Shown here: piece by piece, positions 1 to 11,416 of the stretch
Numbering within the stretch: the first letter of the stretch is position 1
Layout: the number at the start of each line of letters is the position of its first letter
NCBI GenBank assembly: GCA_011317545.1
Contig: WUJK01000006.1
Span: forward strand, 186,001 to 250,000
From: Coniella vitis
Taxonomy: Eukaryota > Ascomycota > Sordariomycetes > Diaporthales > Schizoparmaceae
Length of the DNA stretch: 64,000 nucleotides
Direction of reading: 5' to 3'
Notes under the pieces: model-generated
Databases searched by the model: none
Seen by the model: the letters and a program-made list of their open reading frames with translations, nothing else
Told to the model about the DNA's origin: nothing
Made by a program: the position numbers and the translations under genes

Positions 1-506
1 ACAAAGGGCTTGACAAGGTCGACAATCATGAGCTTTTGCGAGCGCGGGCGGTACCATTTGCCCGACTTGCCGTCGATGGAGCGCTGCTTCGGCAGCCGCT
101 GGTTGATGAACGAGCGCACTGAGCGCACCTCGACGTCGTAGACGTGGTACAGGTAGTCGCGGAAGTCGAGCTTGTTGAAGGTGAGGGGCACCTCGAACGT
201 GGCCATTGTCGGGGACTGGCCTTCTTTGGGGCGGAGGAAGGATACGACATGGTTCGGTCTAGATGTGGTAAGGAGGCCCGTTCATGTCAGCATTTATGAG
301 CTGTGACATAGAAATACACAGAAAAGTACAGCATAGAGACTGGTAGACAATGGAGAACATGCGATCGTAGAAAAGAGAATGGGAAGACGGATGACTCTGG
401 TGGTGACTTACAGGTATACCTTCTTCTGACCTACTCTGAATGGCGCCTTGCGCGCAACGCTCTCTACGACGGCATCGGCCACCTGTGTTGCTGCTTTGCT
501 TGCCAT
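1..506 (-). CDS. Mitochondrial large-subunit ribosomal protein uL23m (MRP20/L23 type), 5' part only
   Basis: Component of the mitochondrial 54S ribosomal subunit, lying near the peptide exit tunnel. Two exons are visible on the minus strand: 506-412 and 258-1, separated by a GTAAGT...CTAG intron. The frame joins inside a Leu codon to read VYLPNHVVSFLRPKEGQSPTM and then FEVPLTFNKLDFRDYLYHVY and VRSFINQR, a pattern characteristic of fungal mitochondrial L23 proteins. The start MASKAATQVADAVVES is the first ATG before the conserved segment. About 117 N-terminal residues are present and the gene runs off the left edge of the window. An ATG further inside exon 2 is an internal Met, not the start. 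Family assignment is from recognised motifs; high confidence. Confidence 0.88.
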
Positions 507-1056
507 GATGTGCGTGTATGCGGAGGGCAGGGTGGTTGTAGATCAACGACTACTCCCATGTAACCATCAAAAGGGAATCGCCCATTCATCAAGCCATGGC
601 AGTCTAGCTCACTCACGATTGGCAGGCGCAGAATTTCGAACCCCTCGATATGCGCTAAGCCAAATTTAGATGAGCGAAAGCGGCCCGCAGCAGGCCGGTG
701 GGGCTGCGCGAACCCTGCAAGCCCATGCAACCCCACGAGAGCATTTACCATGTAAGTCATTGGGTCACGAGCACCACAAGTTGCCCGTAGAAGTTGACTT
801 TCCGTCACAGAACAAGTTTCTGAAAAAAAAAAAAAATCAAGCCAAGTCCATTCCCTATTTACTCCTATGTAGAAATCATGGAGCATCGCTCCAGCCGCTC
901 CTGTCATCTCCACGGTGACCGAGACTTTGTCATAAGAAGTGAAGTCTGATTCCAGGCACACAACACTTTGCAGATGTGGATATGTGGAGACCTTTGCCTT
1001 GACGAAATACAAGTCGTTCGCTACAAGGCAAAGTCCACTGCTTGCAAGCACTTGAT
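507..1056. other. Intergenic, uL23m promoter side / DJ-1-like 3' side
   Basis: Holds the upstream region of the minus-strand uL23m gene and the 3' flank of the DJ-1-like gene. A 13-base A run lies near 822-835. Open frames here are short and lack protein-like composition. No promoter motif can be named with confidence. Confidence 0.5.
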
Positions 1057-2151
1057 TTAGACATCCAGACCGTCAACAACAGTGCCACGGATCCAGTTCC
1101 AGCAGAGGATGCGGGCGACCTCGTTGGCGGACTCTTCAGAGACCAGAGCGCTGACAAGGTACAAAGAAGCATCAATGCCAGCGGTAATGCCACCACTTGT
1201 AATGACTCGGAGACCTCCGAGACGCATCGCGGCACGGCGAGTAATCGATTCGCGACGCGAGTTAGAGCTCTTGAAGGACATACTTCCCTTTCTGTTTGAC
1301 CAGCCAAAGTTAATTATAAGCAGAGCAGTAATGTGGGGTTCGCACAGCGTGTACATACCGGGCATTGGAGGGACGGCGACCGTCGGGTCGCTCGTGGCGG
1401 ACGTAGGGGTTTTCATCCTCGTCGCCAAGCTCAAACCGCAGGTTGTTGACAATGTAGCGGGCGTCATCGACAACATCGGTGCGCTCAGTCAGGTCGCGCT
1501 GGACGGCCTGGCTGCAGATTTGTTCGAGTCGGATAATGGCATCGGGGTGAGTGGTGGCGGAGAGACCGGAGAGAATGCCCTGCTGAGCCAGGAACAAAGA
1601 TCCGGTACAGATCGAGAGGAGGGTGCGCCTGCACAGAAATGGCAGTAGTCAGCAGGGATTTCTTTTTTCAAAACAGGTAGGATAAAGATGGGACGAAACG
1701 TAGATGGATGCTCACTCTCGGGTGGGGTCCTTCTTCTGGACCTCACTGTAGGCAGAGATGAGGTCAAGGGGCTCAGCCTTCGCCTTGAGGACAGCCTCAT
1801 AGTTGCCACCAACAACAACTACCACATCAAAGTCCTCCAGGCGCTCATGGGCCTCCTTGAAGGAGATCTGGGAGCCAACGATGACACCCGCATCCGCGAG
1901 AACTTTGGGCTCAGAAGCAGCAATGGTGACCTCAAAGGCTTTCGAGGCTGGAGGCACACAGAAAGTCAGCTAGAGAGTGGGAAACAAAGATGATCGGGGG
2001 TCACCATCCTACCTGGGTTTTTGTTATCATGGAGGGCCTTGGTCAAGACCTCAAGGGGACCAGCAAAGTCAAGAATGTTGAACTTATCGTGCAGGGCAAA
2101 GAGCACATCAACAGGCTCTTCATTGGCCACTGCACTCGTCTTGGAGGCCAT
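1057..2151 (-). CDS. DJ-1/PfpI family protein (isonitrile-hydratase-like glutamine amidotransferase fold)
   Basis: A 291-residue protein of the DJ-1/PfpI superfamily, whose members act as small-molecule hydratases, glyoxalases or stress proteins through a cysteine at a nucleophile elbow. Exons: 2151-2013, 1947-1716, 1628-1359 and 1291-1057, all with GT-AG introns and continuous frame. The elbow reads LLSICTGSLFLAQQG with Cys about 131. The N-terminal LDFAGPLEVL and the later TSGGITAGIDASLYLV strongly resemble the isonitrile hydratase branch, in which an Asp in the DFAGP segment and the SGG(I/V)TAGID loop shape the active site. The start is the first ATG before the conserved strand VDVLFALHD. 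It is transcribed away from the TSC1-like gene across 1.2 kb. Substrate cannot be told from sequence. Confidence 0.87.
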
Positions 2152-3386
2152 CTTTGGCAACTGGTGGGATGTGGTGGAGAAGAATGTGGGAAAAGCTGGA
2201 AAGTTGGTCAATTGGGGGGCGTAGAGACTGGCTGGTATTAGTCTCTTTGGAGTCAATGAATTGGATAGTGAAGCAACAGTTCAGACGCAACTGCTCAAAG
2301 GTAGGAATTGAGATTGGTGATTGTGTTTTTGTGTGTGTGAGAGAGAGAAAGAGAGAGGGAGGGAGGAAGAGAGAAGTGGGAGAGGTTATTCAGGCCGGAG
2401 ATGATGTTGTCAAGATGGAGAAAATGGAGCAGCTAAAAGCCAAGGTAGCAAGAATCATGCGCACCTGAGTTGTTCCCCTCCTCCAAGCTTCCTCTTAGTA
2501 TGCGCTGCTGTGACTGCGGGGTTTGAAGGTTCCAGCTACCGTCGCAGGGTCCCATCCTAGAGCTACTTGCCAGTCTTGGGTGACCGTGTGCTACGGCTCC
2601 TTTCCTAGCTGAGCTTCGGGCGGGTCAGCCCACCAGCCATATACGCCAACGATCCACAAGATCTTCTTGAAATCTGGACCAGGGCAGCAGCAGCAAGCTC
2701 TACTTTGGCCTCTGTACCGGAGCGTTGTATTGTCTGAGCCGCTGTACTGCAGGCTCCCATGTTGTGCGGCAGGGTTCCACAAGAGGTACTTTGTACTTGC
2801 TGTAGCATTTCCAGCTGTTTGAGGGGAAAAAGTGACCTGACAGCTTGGAGGCTACGACAGCGCAATATCTGCATCATTCTACTCTGGCTATGCCATCAGA
2901 CCACTTGGAGCAGAAGTGCTGGCCCCCCTGACGTGAGCCGTCAGGATGCCTGTGGGGAATGCAGGTAGCATTTCGCGGGGAAACGGCACTAAACTTACAG
3001 GGCCAGCCCCGCTTAGCGGCAGCTGCGATCAATCGACGGTGCAGGGGGGTGAAGCTCCCTGCCTCTGCCCCGCTGCTCAGCCGGCCCCGGCCGTCTCGAC
3101 CCAACTCGACGTGACCCTAACCCAACCCCCGATCATCCGATTGCTATGTGGTGCCATCTACCGGAGCAGATAGGAAGCCTTTGTCACCACTGTCGCCGTC
3201 GCCATCGCCCCGCCCCTGCCTTTACTTTAGGCTTCTCCCGGGCCGATATTGCATCTGTCTCACCTGCATTTCCAAGATCCATCCATCATCACCTCACTGG
3301 CGGGCCCAAGCAAAAGAAAGCTGGCCTGACCCGTCACTTGACCAGGCTCAGCCCGTCCGTCCGCGGCATTGCGGTCTGACAAAGAT
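2152..3386. promoter_or_regulatory. Divergent promoter region between the DJ-1-like and TSC1-like genes
   Basis: 1.2 kb separates two divergently transcribed genes, so both promoters must lie here. A GT/GA-rich microsatellite lies about 2328-2380, in the likely 5' leader of the DJ-1-like gene. The TSC1-like side has CT-rich stretches at 3180-3300. No supportable coding frame was found. Confidence 0.6.
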
Positions 3387-6300
3387 ATGTCCTCTTCTGG
3401 GTAAGTATGGCAACCATTTCCCTCCTTGGATATGCCATATTCATCTCGTCCGATGAGGGTGTGCTCTTTGAACGTCCCGGCAGTGGATCGTCCGTTCAAA
3501 ACTTGCTTCTGACCGCGTCATAGCTCAACCAAAGACCTGGTCAGGGCCATCAATGCCTTCGTGCCAACTCCAAGTCTGCCTTTGCCCGATGACTTGGTGC
3601 AAGTCATCGAGGCGTATTTGGAAAAGCACAATAATGACGGTCCCTCGGAGCGGCTACAGGAGGAACTGCTAGGAATTTGGGACAAGACTGTCAAGGATGC
3701 CTCGACTGCTCATGCGGCATGGCTCGCTATTCTTCGACAATTACTTCCAGCCCTCAATGATCCATCCTACATTGTAGAATGGTGGGATCGTGTCCAAGAG
3801 CCTGTGCTGAGCCACTTGACCGAGGATAAGACATTAAGATCCGAGGCCTGGGCTAACACCCTTGCCGTTCTGACCAACGACTACATTGCAGATAGCGACG
3901 GCTCGCAGCTTCTTGCCACTCGACTGCTACAAATTTGGATGCACAATGTGCAGCTGGGTAGCCAAGGAAATAACACACAGGCCATTAACAAGGCCAAACT
4001 TGTACGCGGGGGATTGTTGAGCTATGGACGCAAGAAGCCGAAAGTGAGTTGATTTGGAAGCACCGCAAGACGTGAATGCGTTTGCTGACAACGAAGTAGG
4101 GTTTTATGGCTGCTTTGGACGCATTCGTAGTGCGCAAGGATTCTCGCACCCAGGCCCTGAGCCTGCTCTGCGAATTTGTTCAGAGTCAGCCGCCCCATCT
4201 CCATGTTGTGCTGGAGACGCCGTTGTTCGACAACATCTTGCGCTGTCTCGAATACGACACCTCGACGACGGTCGTTACCATTGCAGTTACAGCATTGACC
4301 ATGCTTTTGCCACATATGCCAAGCTCGTTGGTACCGTACCTCCCAAAGTGAGTTGTGATGGGTCTGGTCATCTGAAAGCAACTAGCAGAACAGGTTGGGC
4401 TAACAGTTACCTTCTTCAGATTGTTCAATATCTACGCGCGCATTCTTTTCTGGGACCGGGAAAGATCTTTGGCTGCAGAGAACGCAGGCATGGAACATCA
4501 GGGCGCCCAAAGCGAGCCCCCTTCAGAGTGGGAGCAGTGTGTCTTCTCCCCAGACCTGGATCATGTCTCGATACCAAATCTCCTCAGCTACTTCACCATG
4601 CTGTACGGGTTGTTCCCACTCAATTTCTTGGACTACATCAGAAAGCCTCAACGCTATCTACGCCATGCAGACGACCCTCACGCGGATACGATCGAAGTCC
4701 AGCCCTCTGAGATTCGGCAAAAGTCTGAGCGATTCCGACAATATCACATTCTCCATCCCAACTTTTACAGCCTTACCTTGGAAAGCGAAAAGACTGACCT
4801 CGGCAGGTTCATCAAAAGCGAGGCTTCAGAGGTGGTGGCTGAGTGTACAGCTCTATGCCTGGCCACAGACTTTGGCCCAGGGCTGGACATTGGAGCCCAG
4901 CAAGATCTCGGTCTATCTGATATGGAAGAAGCCACGATTACTACCAAGGGGGATCAGCCCTTCCTGACGGGTCAGGCTATGCTAGAGCGCTCACCATCGC
5001 GAGAGCAGGTTTGGAAGGCAGTCGCAATGTCTGGATCACCCGAAGACATACGAGCGCATTCATCGGTCTTTCGGCGTCCATCTCAGTCGAGCCATGCGCC
5101 TTCCGTGAGAGATGCTGGCCCACATCGACCACGTGAGGCGCCTGGCGACAGCCCAACTCTACCGCCATCTCTGGTCCTGTCAGCGTCGCATACCAACCTG
5201 CAGGACATAATCAATTCCAATAAAGTCATCAAATCTGGTATGCATCATTCAATTGCCAATGATAGCGTGCCTTCCTTGACTCTGAGCCATCAAGGCTCCG
5301 CAGCAGAGAGGACATCAAGCAAAGTCTTCAACCTGCCAGCACCTCCTGAAGCGGAGCCCTTGGGAGCTAGCAATGGACAAGCGAACGACCAAAGCGCGCA
5401 GCTCCGTAAAGAGATCCTACTACTCAGTAATGACCTGGCCTTCGAGCGGTACATGAAGCAACAACACATGGCTCACATTGGCGAGCTGAAACGGAGGCAG
5501 CTAAAAGAAGCGGCGACAGAAGCAGAAACACAGAACCTTTACCTAATCAACCGCAACCTCCGCAGCCGCCTTGAAGAAGCAAAGCGCTCCGAACTTCGCG
5601 CCAAGAAGGAGTCCGACAATCGCCGCAACCTGTCCAAGAAGCTTGAAAGCGATCTTTCGGCCAAACTCAAGATACTACGCGAGGAGCAAAGGAAGTGGAA
5701 CACTGAAGGGGCGACTCTCCGGCGTGAGCTCGAGGTCAAGAGCCAAGAGTGCGACAAGCTGACCAAGATGCTGTGTGAGCACGAGACGATTGAGCTCAAC
5801 TCGAAGCAGAATCAGCGGGCTGTAGAGGACAGTGTGCAGGAAATTAATCGACTCAAGACTGAAATCAGCCGCCTGTTAGAGTCGGAACGAACATATTCCG
5901 CCAGGGAACAAGAAGCACAAGAAAAACTGGCACAAACTGTCGAGTCCATTAGCCGAGCCCAAACTCTGGAAATGAAGCTGAGTGCGCGTGATGCCGAGAT
6001 AGAACGGACCAGGAAGCTATACGAGTCACAGGTTGCAGAACTCAACACGAAGCTGCAGGATGCGCTTCAAGGGAACGTGGGACGACCGAAACGAGAACTA
6101 GATGCCAAGCAAGCGATCGAGGGCGCTCTAGCGGCCAGTCGAGCCAAGATGGCAGATCTACAGCGGCAGCACAGCGCGCTAGTGACCAAGTACATCAACC
6201 TGCAATCGTCCATTCTCGACATGAACGCCGCTCGAGGACAGCCCTTTTCTGCACGGGCGGGTATCAACCTAGATTCGTCCGATGCCGAGATTTCGGCGAT

Positions 6301-6686
6301 TGTGCAGGACGGTGATCCGCCGAGTCCAGTACAACGCAAGCGGTCGTTGCGCGGACGGGGCTTCTCGGACCCGGAGAGCTTTGTCGAGGGTGCCAAGTAC
6401 AATGTGACGCCGCCGCTAGACCCGCTGGCGGGTTCGTCGTTGAACACGGTTTTGCACCGGCCTTCAACGCCCGTGTCTGGTACGGGAGATGGCTCGTCGG
6501 CGGCTGGCAAGAGTCCTCCAGAGTGGTATCATGGACGAGGTAAGTTTATCTTGTCGACTGCTCGCGAGAAGGAAGATTTGCTTTCGATTGTCTGACCCTG
6601 TTGTAGGCGTATCTAATAGCTCAAGTCGAAAGGAGAAGAAGGACAAAAAGTCGACTGGTATAAGGGGCATTCGAGGCTTTGTGTAA
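3387..6686 (+). CDS. Hamartin (TSC1) homologue
   Basis: A 993-residue homologue of hamartin, the scaffold of the TSC1-TSC2 complex that inhibits the Rheb GTPase upstream of TORC1 and, in fission yeast, controls amino-acid uptake. Exons: 3387-3400 (14 nt), 3524-4043, 4100-4347, 4420-6539 and 6607-6686. The N-terminal helical repeat core (about residues 1-400) contains the hamartin signature around LFNIYARILFWD and MLYGLFPLNFLDYIRKP. A low-complexity Ser/Pro region follows, then a long coiled coil at about residues 590-865 (rich in E, K, R, L heptads, bases 5400-6240), the part that in the family contacts TSC2. The last exon adds a basic tail, RKEKKDKKSTGIRG. The 14-nt first exon is needed to supply an ATG in frame. 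Confidence is high for family, slightly lower for the first exon. Confidence 0.9.
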
Positions 6687-7852
6687 GGTCGATGGGCTAC
6701 ATCTCTGTGAATAGAAGTTGTTCATGCGTGGGTCGCGCAAGCCATAACCGAGGAGACAATGTTATTGTGTCATCCGTCCTTCCCACGGGGAAGGACACAT
6801 TGGTCTCAGCAAATGATCGTTCTCTGTGCAATGAGTGTCTCTTGTATAATGTGTAACATCATGCGAGTTGCCTATATCGACCACGGAAAATTTGCAAGAG
6901 GATAGAATCTAACTGCTTGTCGACGACGATTGCGTAGGTTTGACCAGAATATATCTGCGTATATTATGAAGGCTAAGTTATTGATAATCTATAAATAGCT
7001 ATGCACATACTATGTAGAAGTACAAGGTTGTCATAGTAGTACTATATAGTATAGAAGCTGAGCAAGGCTCTTGCAAATGCCATTTTAAGAGGCAGGCCAT
7101 GTATTTGAAGAGGCAATTTCAAGGGCCAACCTACAGCTGCCGAAAAGGAAACACAGAATGGCGAACGCACGTCAGCCGGAGCAGGAACCCAGGAAACTAG
7201 AAGGGAAGGGGCAATCGAGGGATCCAGGCACAGGAACAGGCACAGGCACAACTTGCAAGGCACAAGGTGGGGTCGTGATGCTCTAGACTGGCAGCAGAGC
7301 CCAACCACCGCATTTTTTATCAGTCAAGGCCATCAGCGCAATCCTTCCTCGGTCCCATAATCCATTCTGTGCCGAGGGCCGCAATTGTTTGTCTTTGGCA
7401 AACAAAATACTGCACCCTGCCATGGCAAGCCAATACAACAAACAGGCACACAATCCACCCGTCAGCGTGCACAATGTTTCTTGTCTGCATATAGCATCCA
7501 GCTGAGCCTCCAGCCTCTCTCCTTGGATCTCTCGCGCTCTGTATGTGTGGATTGGTACGACCCACAGCCCGTTGCGCTGCTTACGCCCGGTCACTTGCTT
7601 ACGCGCAGCGAACGAGGCGCTCAACACGCCCGCCCGCTTGGCTGTGTGTGGTGTCGCAAGCCGCACTGCAGCAGCGGATAGCCGCCGCCCTCTTTGGGCC
7701 TCGTTTGCCTGGCCCCTGCCTGCGGCGCCTTTGCCACACAAACACCACCCTCGTCTTCGAGGACAAGGAACGGGGTCCTCGAGCCTTTGTGGACTTGTCG
7801 TGATTGTTCTGGGGCTTTGTCTATCTGATTTCCCAGGCCGAGTCAGGTCAAG
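6687..7852. other. Intergenic, TSC1-like 3' region and promoter of the 7.85 kb gene
   Basis: An AT-rich tail with polyadenylation-like TATA/AATA stretches lies about 6900-7060. A GC-rich, CT-rich segment at 7500-7850 is the likely promoter and leader of the next gene. No supportable frame was found. Confidence 0.5.
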
Positions 7853-8770
7853 ATGGCTCCCATTACGCTCTCACGGCGAGGACAGCGGCATCAACTCGTT
7901 CCCTTGTCCCCGGAATCTGCGCCCATTTCGCACCCACGAAGTGCGCCCGCGACAGATGACAGTCATTCCTCAACAACACGCCTCGTCACAGGCCGCTTCC
8001 ATGCGTCCTCCTCGGACCCCATCTCCAAGAAATCAACCCCCACTCCCCTCGACATACCTACACGCACCCTCCTCCACCCGCGCCAAGAAACAACCGACAC
8101 TGTGCCTGGCCACTATCAAGGCATCAATTCAGGCCCCGCACCAGGCACAGTCGTGGGCATCGTCCTAGGGTCCGTCGCGGGCTTTCTTCTTGTGCTTTGG
8201 CTCATCTACACCGGCTTGCAAATGGGCGGAGGAGGACGGCTCGGAGACACGGTGAGCTCCTACGGCACCGCCAGTGTTGTTACGCGCAAATCACGCAGAC
8301 GGCACTCTTCGCGCCACCAGCAATCGCATCACCGTCACTCATCACGTCGGTCGCCGCGTCGCGAGACGGTGGAGATTCGCACCAGCCGCGTCGTCCCGCC
8401 TCCTTCGCAGCAGGCACAAGAAAGAGAGAGGTTTATTGTGGAAGAGGAGGAACATATGCGCCGTCGCTCCATGTCCCAAGCCCCTCCTCCTGGCGCTCCG
8501 CCTCCTCCACCCATGGGTATGCCAATGCCGAGGACGCCGCCGCCCGGGCCTGCGCCGCGGATTGTTTCGGACGACGAGGATGATGAGGATGAGGTTGTTG
8601 TGATTGAGGAGCACACGCCGCCGCGAAGACGCAAGAGCCGGAGCCGAGCCCGTCGGAGCTCGAGTGCTGCCAGGCGGGAATCCGGATTCAGGGAGGTAGA
8701 TCCCGATCGATTTGCTGGTGGCAATGCATCCTTTCGCGATGTGAGAAGATCGAGTCGCCAGGGGAGGTAA
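7853..8770 (+). CDS. Unrecognised single-pass membrane protein with proline/arginine-rich cytoplasmic tail
   Basis: A 305-residue single-exon gene whose family I do not recognise. The N-terminal about 95 residues are Ser/Pro/Thr-rich with HPRQE about 75-79, a possible Kex2-like processing site. One strong membrane segment follows at about 98-120 (TVVGIVLGSVAGFLLVLWLIY), preceded by a Gly/Pro-rich run. After the membrane come Arg/His/Ser-rich repeats (RRRHSSRHQQSHHRHSSRR), a poly-Pro stretch near 215-235, an acidic DDEDDEDEVVVIEE block and another Arg/Ser-rich tail. The layout of short ectodomain, one helix and disordered charged tail is common in fungal wall- or membrane-associated proteins. 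The ATG used is the first in a long open frame with protein-like composition. Function unknown. Confidence 0.72.
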   Translation: MAPITLSRRGQRHQLVPLSPESAPISHPRSAPATDDSHSSTTRLVTGRFHASSSDPISKKSTPTPLDIPTRTLLHPRQETTDTVPGHYQGINSGPAPGTVVGIVLGSVAGFLLVLWLIYTGLQMGGGGRLGDTVSSYGTASVVTRKSRRRHSSRHQQSHHRHSSRRSPRRETVEIRTSRVVPPPSQQAQERERFIVEEEEHMRRRSMSQAPPPGAPPPPPMGMPMPRTPPPGPAPRIVSDDEDDEDEVVVIEEHTPPRRRKSRSRARRSSSAARRESGFREVDPDRFAGGNASFRDVRRSSRQGR

Positions 8771-9616
8771 ATCTGCAAGTTTTTGTAGGGAAAAGAGGGG
8801 CATGGGCTACGCCAAGAACTGTTTGGAATGATGGAGTCGCGCTTTATATGATGCGTTGTGGCCATGGACTGATTTGCGAGATCTGAATCTGTTTATTGCT
8901 GGTTTCCGAGTGTGGATGCTATGGCACGGCTTTGATATCCTTTGCTGTTCGGTTTTCATATTTACTTGCGTTGATTTTGAACAATTGTTTGGCTCAATTC
9001 TGCCCCTGACTTTACTCAGTGCACGAATATCCGCATCTTTTTTTGGTAAACCTTGTCAACAGAAAATGTTATGTTCATCTGACTCTACATTCCAGTCATG
9101 AGCGCGGCAAGGTGACACGGAAGGCCGAGGAAAAGCGTGCGAGTTCTGGTGAGCACTCTCCAACTTGATGAAATTGAAAAAGAGCGAAGCGCAATGGCTG
9201 TGCGTTCCATGATGATGCGTCAATTGGAATTGAGAAATAACCTTGCTATTCTCAAACTGGGGCCATTGGAGTCTGTCGAGTCTGGCAAAGGCTGCGGTTT
9301 CAATTCCAACAGGGCGCCTTTCACATGCCAGCAGCATTAAGTATGACATCACGGCCCAAAGGCCCAGAGCACGAGCCCACAACCCATCCCACACCAGACC
9401 GACCGCACCATTGCTGCTCTGTCTCTTCTTCTTGAGAGGCCTACATCCAGCAAGTGGTTTTGTTTGGACTTGGCGGCTTCCAAGGTTGCTCTGACTTTCC
9501 AAGTTCACTTTGGACTGACTTATTCCTAACTGACCCACCAGCTAGCCCACTACTATGATAGTGCGCTTTTCCGAATAAGTACTGATATTCCATCCTCTCT
9601 CTTAAGAAAGGACAAA
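8771..9616. other. Intergenic between the 7.85 kb membrane protein and the NTF2-like gene
   Basis: Contains the 3' flank of the upstream gene and the promoter of the downstream gene. Open frames here are short and low complexity. No regulatory motif stands out. Confidence 0.45.
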
Positions 9617-10897
9617 ATGCAGAACCCAGGTGAGTTCTTCCAAGCAAGCCTTCCTTCAGGTTATCCCAGACATACGCCGTTGAAGAGAAATACAGCCACT
9701 GACCATACGCCTTACCTCGGGCCTTTGCACAACAACAACAGAGCAAGAAGCCCGACAAATCGTCCGCTCTCTCTGCCAGGGCACAGTCGACGAGCAGCGC
9801 CGCACGCTCGACCGCTTCTTTACCCCAGACTTTGCCTTTGTGCACCCCTTTTGCGCCGTCCCGCCGTTTGCAGAGCGCCAGGTGCCGGTTTTGGGGTTCC
9901 GCTTGGGGTCGCGCGACGTGGCCCGGGCTATCTTCCAGTGGTACCGGATGCTGTCGCCCAAGATTGAGATTGAGATTGATTCTGTGTGTAAGTGTTTCGC
10001 GGCGGCCTTTTTCCTATGTCATTGTTGTCTTCCTGCTTGTGATTATGGTGTGGCACGAGGCGGGAGAGGAGGCAGAACAAGCAAACGGAACGGGGACAGG
10101 GAGAAGACTGGGCTGGATTGACTTGTGGGATGGCCATCTCGTATCCATGGAAAAGGATTTCTACTTGACAAGCAACCACACTAACATCCCAAACCAGTAC
10201 ACGACAAAACGCGTGACAAACTCTACCTCGACATCCGCCAAATCTTTTCCGTCTGGTTCATCCCGGCTTACCACGCCCGCGTCCGCCTCGTCACGGTCCT
10301 CGACCTGATCCCAGCACAGGACAACGACGACGACAACAACAACAACAACAACAAGGGCCACAGCAACAGAGCCGACAGCAAACACAGTACCCACTCCAGC
10401 GATGTCCGCGAACCTCTGGACAAGCTCCTCACCTCTCCCACCCACCAGGACTCGGACCAGACCCTGCCCATAGAACGCCGCCGCCGCCGCCGCTGGCTCA
10501 TTGCCCGACAAGAAGATCTGTACCAAGTGAATGAATTCCTCCGTTTCGCAGGCCCCACCCCGCTGCCTCTATTTTGGTTCCTTTTCCAGCTGGGCGCAAC
10601 CGCGATCTGTGTCGTGCTGGCGCGGTTTGTGCGTCTTTCGCCGTGGGCATGGGGTCAAAAGGACCCGGCGGAGGCGGGCGTGGAGGCCTACATTCAGGTC
10701 CGTGATACAGAAGCGGAGGATTCTGGGAATGGGCATCGTGGTGATGTGGATGGTAATGAGGATGCTGGCCAGGAGCAGAACGGGCCTGCAAAGCATGCAG
10801 AGAGTGGCAAGAATGGTACCAGCAATGGTGCTGGGGATGCTGACGGGGCGACGAATGGTCACCGCAGGACTTCATCTACGCATTCCCAGCAGCAGCC

Positions 10898-10928
<31 letters not shown>

Positions 10929-10976
10929 ACGCCAAAGAAGCCGTGGAAGAATGGAGGAAGCGCAAGGAAGCGTTGA
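9617..10976 (+). CDS. SigF-like NTF2-fold domain protein with C-terminal membrane segment
   Basis: A 345-residue protein in three exons: 9617-9629 (13 nt), 9742-9987 and 10198-10976. The spliced start reads MQNPEQEARQIVRSLCQGT followed by LDRFFTPDFAFVHPFCAVP, a pattern I associate with the fungal SigF-like NTF2-fold family of uncharacterised membrane-linked proteins. The next part (IEIDSV...DKLYLDIRQIF, VWFIPAYHARVRLVTVLDLIP) completes the fold. A low-complexity insert follows (poly-Asn/Asp, then RRRRRR). QEDLYQVNEFLRF and one membrane helix lie about residues 206-228. The C-terminus is Gly/Asn-rich with a ten-residue poly-Gln from a CAG tract. The exon 2-3 junction (Leu from T|TA) is inferred from the GTAAGT donor. 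Biochemical role unknown. Confidence 0.78.
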
Positions 10977-11416
10977 GAAGGTGAATTTTATCAGATTGGA
11001 TATGTAGAGGGTCGAGGGTCGAGAAATGAAGCAAATGGGTCGTGCTGATGGCCAGCGATCGGATGGCACAGATTTCCAAATTCTAGGTCGAGGAAAACAA
11101 ACAAGCAGAAACAAAAATTTGGACAGTCAGCGAGGTGAGATATTGAACAGGACAGCGAGGCTGGGGTGACTTGGCATCATAGTAACCCGAGCTGTCGTGT
11201 GTATAATGAGTTTCAAACTTGGACTTTAGTGGGGTTTTTTTTAATAATATATATATATATATCACAAATTTGACTAGATACAACCGACAAACAATTCCAA
11301 TGCTAATTTGTCTCCATCCCGGGGGTATCGATATAGTCAACCAAACAATCTTCAAAACATGCGAGCATTGCAGAAATCATCAAATCCGGCCAGGAAAACA
11401 ATATCAAAACAACCTT
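10977..11416. other. Convergent intergenic region between the NTF2-like gene and PEX7
   Basis: Both flanking genes end here, so it holds two 3' untranslated regions. A poly-T and (AT)n tract lies at about 11236-11262. Nothing else is supportable. Confidence 0.45.

Noticed and set aside
625..665. tRNA-like TTCGAACCCC (minus-strand GGGGTTCGAA)
   Set aside because: The T-stem complement is wrong and no anticodon arm can be drawn.
1082..1648. 188-codon plus-strand open frame
   Set aside because: Antisense to exons 3-4 of the DJ-1-like gene and crossing its intron.
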